A DNA stretch of 64,000 nt from the NCBI GenBank assembly GCA_963663365.2, contig CAXXIH010000008.1:1426001-1490000 (forward strand), in the 5' to 3' direction. The notes beneath the pieces are model-generated. The model was given only the letters and a program-made list of their open reading frames with translations. It had not been told where the DNA came from and made no database searches. The position numbers were made by a program, and so were the translations under genes. The DNA is from G963663365 sp963663365 (GTDB taxonomy: Bacteria; Hinthialibacterota; Hinthialibacteria; Hinthialibacterales; G963663365). Shown here piece by piece: positions 62,313 to 64,000 of this stretch. Each line of letters starts with the position of its first letter. Positions within the stretch are counted from its first letter, which is position 1.

Positions 62313-62379
62313 CCGATTTCGATCTTTATGCATTGTATTACGCCCTTCACAAGTGTGTCAATTGCCTTCAGAAACAGTG

Positions 62380-62547
62380 TTTCTACAGTAGCGAGCAGGA
62401 ATTCGAGCCAGCAAGCCACAGGGGAAGGCCTTTTCCATTCTTCACGCGTAGGGTGTCGAACTGACGAACGTATTTGCAAACCGTGTTGCGGCTCTCCATT
62501 TCTCGGGAAACCTCCCAAATACTCTGCTTTTGTTCCGCGACTGTCAT
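62380..62547 (-). pseudogene. Remnant of a transposase-type helix-turn-helix ORF
   Basis: Fifty-five codons, beginning MTVAEQKQSIWEVSREMESRNTV..., carry a helix-turn-helix like the N terminus of IS21-type IstA proteins (SRNTVCKYVRQ). A stop comes soon after and no DDE core follows. It is a truncated remnant. The rest of the gap 62155-62626 holds the R3 repeat only. Confidence 0.4.
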
Positions 62548-62626
62548 TTACCGTTTCAGTTTTGCCTTGTGAGCAGATGATTTAACACAGATTGCCTACG
62601 TGTTTGCAATGCCCTTGCAAGAAGCA

Positions 62627-62812
62627 CTATTCTTTTGACCGGGATTTTACAGGTTGGATACCCCTATGTTTTAGACGGAGCTTGCAGCACAAGAGCATTG
62701 CCCGCCGAGCTAAGTCTTTTTCATCTTCGGGCGATACTCGATTCAATTCCTTGGCTTGAACCGTTGAGTCTGATTCTCTTGGTTTGGATTCCGGGTTCTT
62801 TTTATCGGGCAT
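62627..62812 (-). CDS. Small protein, pair member B
   Basis: A 61-residue protein: MPDKKNPESKPRESDST, then a helical segment DEKDLARRAMLLCCKLRLKHRG and a basic C terminus. GAGGTG is located about seven bases before the ATG. It lies 12 bp after member A. A truncated copy is at 59429-59524. No function recognised. Confidence 0.5.
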   Translation of the reverse strand: MPDKKNPESKPRESDSTVQAKELNRVSPEDEKDLARRAMLLCCKLRLKHRGIQPVKSRSKE

Positions 62813-62824
62813 GTCGTATCACCT

Positions 62825-63019
62825 CTATTTAGACTCCGAATCCTCTGTGAGCGAGTCTTTTGATAACTTGCGCCTGGCTTTCTCCGCATAGTCAATTACC
62901 AGCTGTTTTAAGAAAAACTGCTTCTTGCTCATGTTGGGCGGGCAATCATTTGGTTCTGTATCCGGTTTTCCGTTTACCGGTGATATAAACGGCTCATTTG
63001 TTTCTTTTGAGTCCGGCAT
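62825..63019 (-). CDS. Small protein, pair member A
   Basis: A 64-residue protein (MPDSKETNEPFISPV, MSKKQFFLKQLVIDYAEKARRKL). The paralogue at 59537-59734 has the same opening and the same gap to the next ORF. The duplication with conserved spacing shows that A and B form a unit. Small basic helical proteins of this kind could be regulators, but no family is recognised. Confidence 0.5.
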   Translation of the reverse strand: MPDSKETNEPFISPVNGKPDTEPNDCPPNMSKKQFFLKQLVIDYAEKARRKLSKDSLTEDSESK

Positions 63020-63145
63020 GCCTGGAGCCCACCTTCACATAGAATCACATCTTGTTATTTTTAGGATTACTTTGACCAACGTGACAAGACCTGACTGATT
63101 CCGCACTTGCAACGATCTGGAAGAAGCCATGACTCCGCGAATTAA

Positions 63146-63448
63146 CTAATCCCAAAGAAAGCCTCCATAGAATTTTAAATCAAACTTTTCACATACAGGA
63201 CAGTAATACAAACCGTCCGTTATGATGAGTTCGTGTTTTTCTTGATCTTGTGTCTCCATACACCACGATGCCACTGTTACATTGCCAGGCTCGCCAATTG
63301 TCTGCTTGCGGGTATAGGGCAATATCTTCTCGTTGCCGCACTCTGGGCAGGCAATTGGGTCTGATAAAAGATCGACTTCAACGACCTTCTTGCAGGACTT
63401 GCAGGCTGCCGGGAAATAACAGACACCACCCGCAAATCCACATCCCAC
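63146..63448 (-). CDS. Zinc-ribbon protein
   Basis: A 100-residue protein with several Cys pairs: CKSCKKVV, ACPECGNEK, and YYCPVCEKF near the C terminus. The start here is GTG (63446-63448). In the same frame about 60 nucleotides upstream are open and add VQCKCGYETSC, so the real N terminus may use a non-standard start or be damaged. Likely a structural zinc-binding protein; no partner known. Confidence 0.5.
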   Translation of the reverse strand: MGCGFAGGVCYFPAACKSCKKVVEVDLLSDPIACPECGNEKILPYTRKQTIGEPGNVTVASWCMETQDQEKHELIITDGLYYCPVCEKFDLKFYGGFLWD

Positions 63449-63559
63449 AAGACAGGAAGTCTCGTAGCCACATTTACATTGTACATGAACGCCTTGACCA
63501 ATATCTATATTTGCTCACAAGGGGCTGGTCTGAGATAATAACTCATTAATGTTTGAAAC

Positions 63560-64000
63560 TCACTCCATATTTGATTCTTTCGGGCGGCAGACAGCCCCTG
63601 TTTTAATAGATTGTATATTCCCATCTAAAACACTGGCATAAGACAATTTGGATGTAACACGTGTTACTTCAATTAGCGCGATAAATTCTTCTTCTTGACC
63701 CAAAAATTCATTTGTATCGGGATCAATAAGTTTTTCACCAAGGGCATATATCTCATACTGTTTCCCTTCGCTAATTCTAATCCCTCCCTGATTCAATATG
63801 ACTTGCCCTGAAGATGTGGTCTTTACGACTTTTACAGGATAAATAGCCTCTAAAATTTCAGAGGACATTTCATTGGCCATACGTTCAATCAATAGTTCGT
63901 CTGAGAAATTTGCGGCCTTGCCCGCTGAAAGTGATTTAAAATCTTCGCTAGAAAGAAAAGTCTCAGTCGTATTTGCCCAATTGATCTTCCCAGTGGCAAC
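63560..64000 (-). CDS. CsgG-like/assembly-type lipoprotein-related protein, partial
   Basis: The frame is open from the right edge of the window to a stop at 63560, so at least 146 C-terminal residues are seen. Features: INWANTTETFLSSEDFKSLS, ANEMSSEILEAIYPVKVV, VILNQGGIRISEGKQYEIYA, LIDPDTNEFLGQEEEFIALI and VTRVTSKLSYASVLDGNI. The pattern with ILNQGG and DPDTNEFLG resembles the C-terminal beta-domain of CsgG/LpoB/FlgT-type proteins. The N terminus lies outside. Function not determined. Confidence 0.6.
   Translation of the reverse strand, partial: VATGKINWANTTETFLSSEDFKSLSAGKAANFSDELLIERMANEMSSEILEAIYPVKVVKTTSSGQVILNQGGIRISEGKQYEIYALGEKLIDPDTNEFLGQEEEFIALIEVTRVTSKLSYASVLDGNIQSIKTGAVCRPKESNME

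Noticed and set aside
44124..64000. Second copy of the tRNA-Arg 3' end as attR
   Set aside because: No stretch like CGAGTCCCTGCGGGCGC was spotted downstream within the window; the boundary may lie outside.
1..64000. CRISPR arrays
   Set aside because: No series of regularly spaced repeats of 25-40 bp was seen; the only regular arrays are the 9-bp repeats and protein-coding repeats.

Overview
The window looks like a chromosomal stretch of an uncultured heterotrophic bacterium with an envelope typical of PVC-like or neighbouring candidate phyla (for example Hydrogenedentota or Sumerlaeota). This is inferred from gene content only: several DUF1080 (3-keto-disaccharide hydrolase family) proteins, a ThuA-like domain, a BNR sialidase, a GH78-like rhamnosidase, PQQ-type propellers, a type IV-like pseudopilin, a futalosine-route menaquinone gene (mqnD-like) and secreted proteins with Pro-Thr tails. 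No rRNA is present, so the phylum is a guess.

Layout. 1-8.2 kb: rhamnosidase, an SOS-type umuDC pair with a GAAC-N4-GTTC operator, a secreted caspase-like protein behind a consensus sigma-70 promoter, an HspQ-like protein, a sialidase and a DUF1080 lipoprotein. 8.5-20 kb: a PQQ-propeller/methyltransferase fusion, a three-gene ABC/FtsX export operon, a MITE-like inverted repeat, DUF1080-ThuA, and two envelope glycosyltransferases. 20-29 kb: parvulin foldase, BFD-like ferredoxin, pseudopilin, and large surface proteins (beta-helix; M6 protease with 28 leucine-rich repeats). 29-35.6 kb: bL28, Trm112-like, mqnD, GNAT, a GT39-like enzyme and two tandem DUF1080 genes. 35.6-38.5 kb: a two-gene AAA-ATPase plus PD-(D/E)xK nuclease cassette inserted into the 5' end of a dus gene, bordered by a 111-bp duplication of that end. 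38.5-44 kb: methyltransferase and a sugar ABC importer/enolase-superfamily operon.

From a tRNA-Arg(TCG) at 44.05 kb onward the DNA is more AT-rich and accessory. 44.4-54.2 kb holds an IS1595-like transposase that lacks its expected catalytic residues, an excisionase-like regulator, an overlapping ParB-like/DpdA-like (tRNA-guanine transglycosylase fold) pair, a PrimPol-helicase, a roughly 1-kb non-coding region with 9-bp-phased repeats in two opposed clusters (candidate replication origin), and small replication-associated proteins. This resembles a P4-like replicon carrying a putative 7-deazaguanine DNA-modification module; no integrase was found in the window. 54.2-64 kb is a mosaic of cargo genes (WD40, RING-like membrane protein, beta-helix, EcsC-TPR) with recurring leader repeats, duplicated small-ORF pairs and broken gene fragments.

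The most unusual items are the dus-inserted ATPase/nuclease cassette, which appears to use the dus promoter and start codon; the ParB-like plus DpdA-like pair on a tRNA-linked replicon; the phased repeat region; and a shared C-terminal motif ([VI]-x-x-W-x-x-[FHY]-end) in four otherwise unrelated secreted proteins, which may be a sorting signal.
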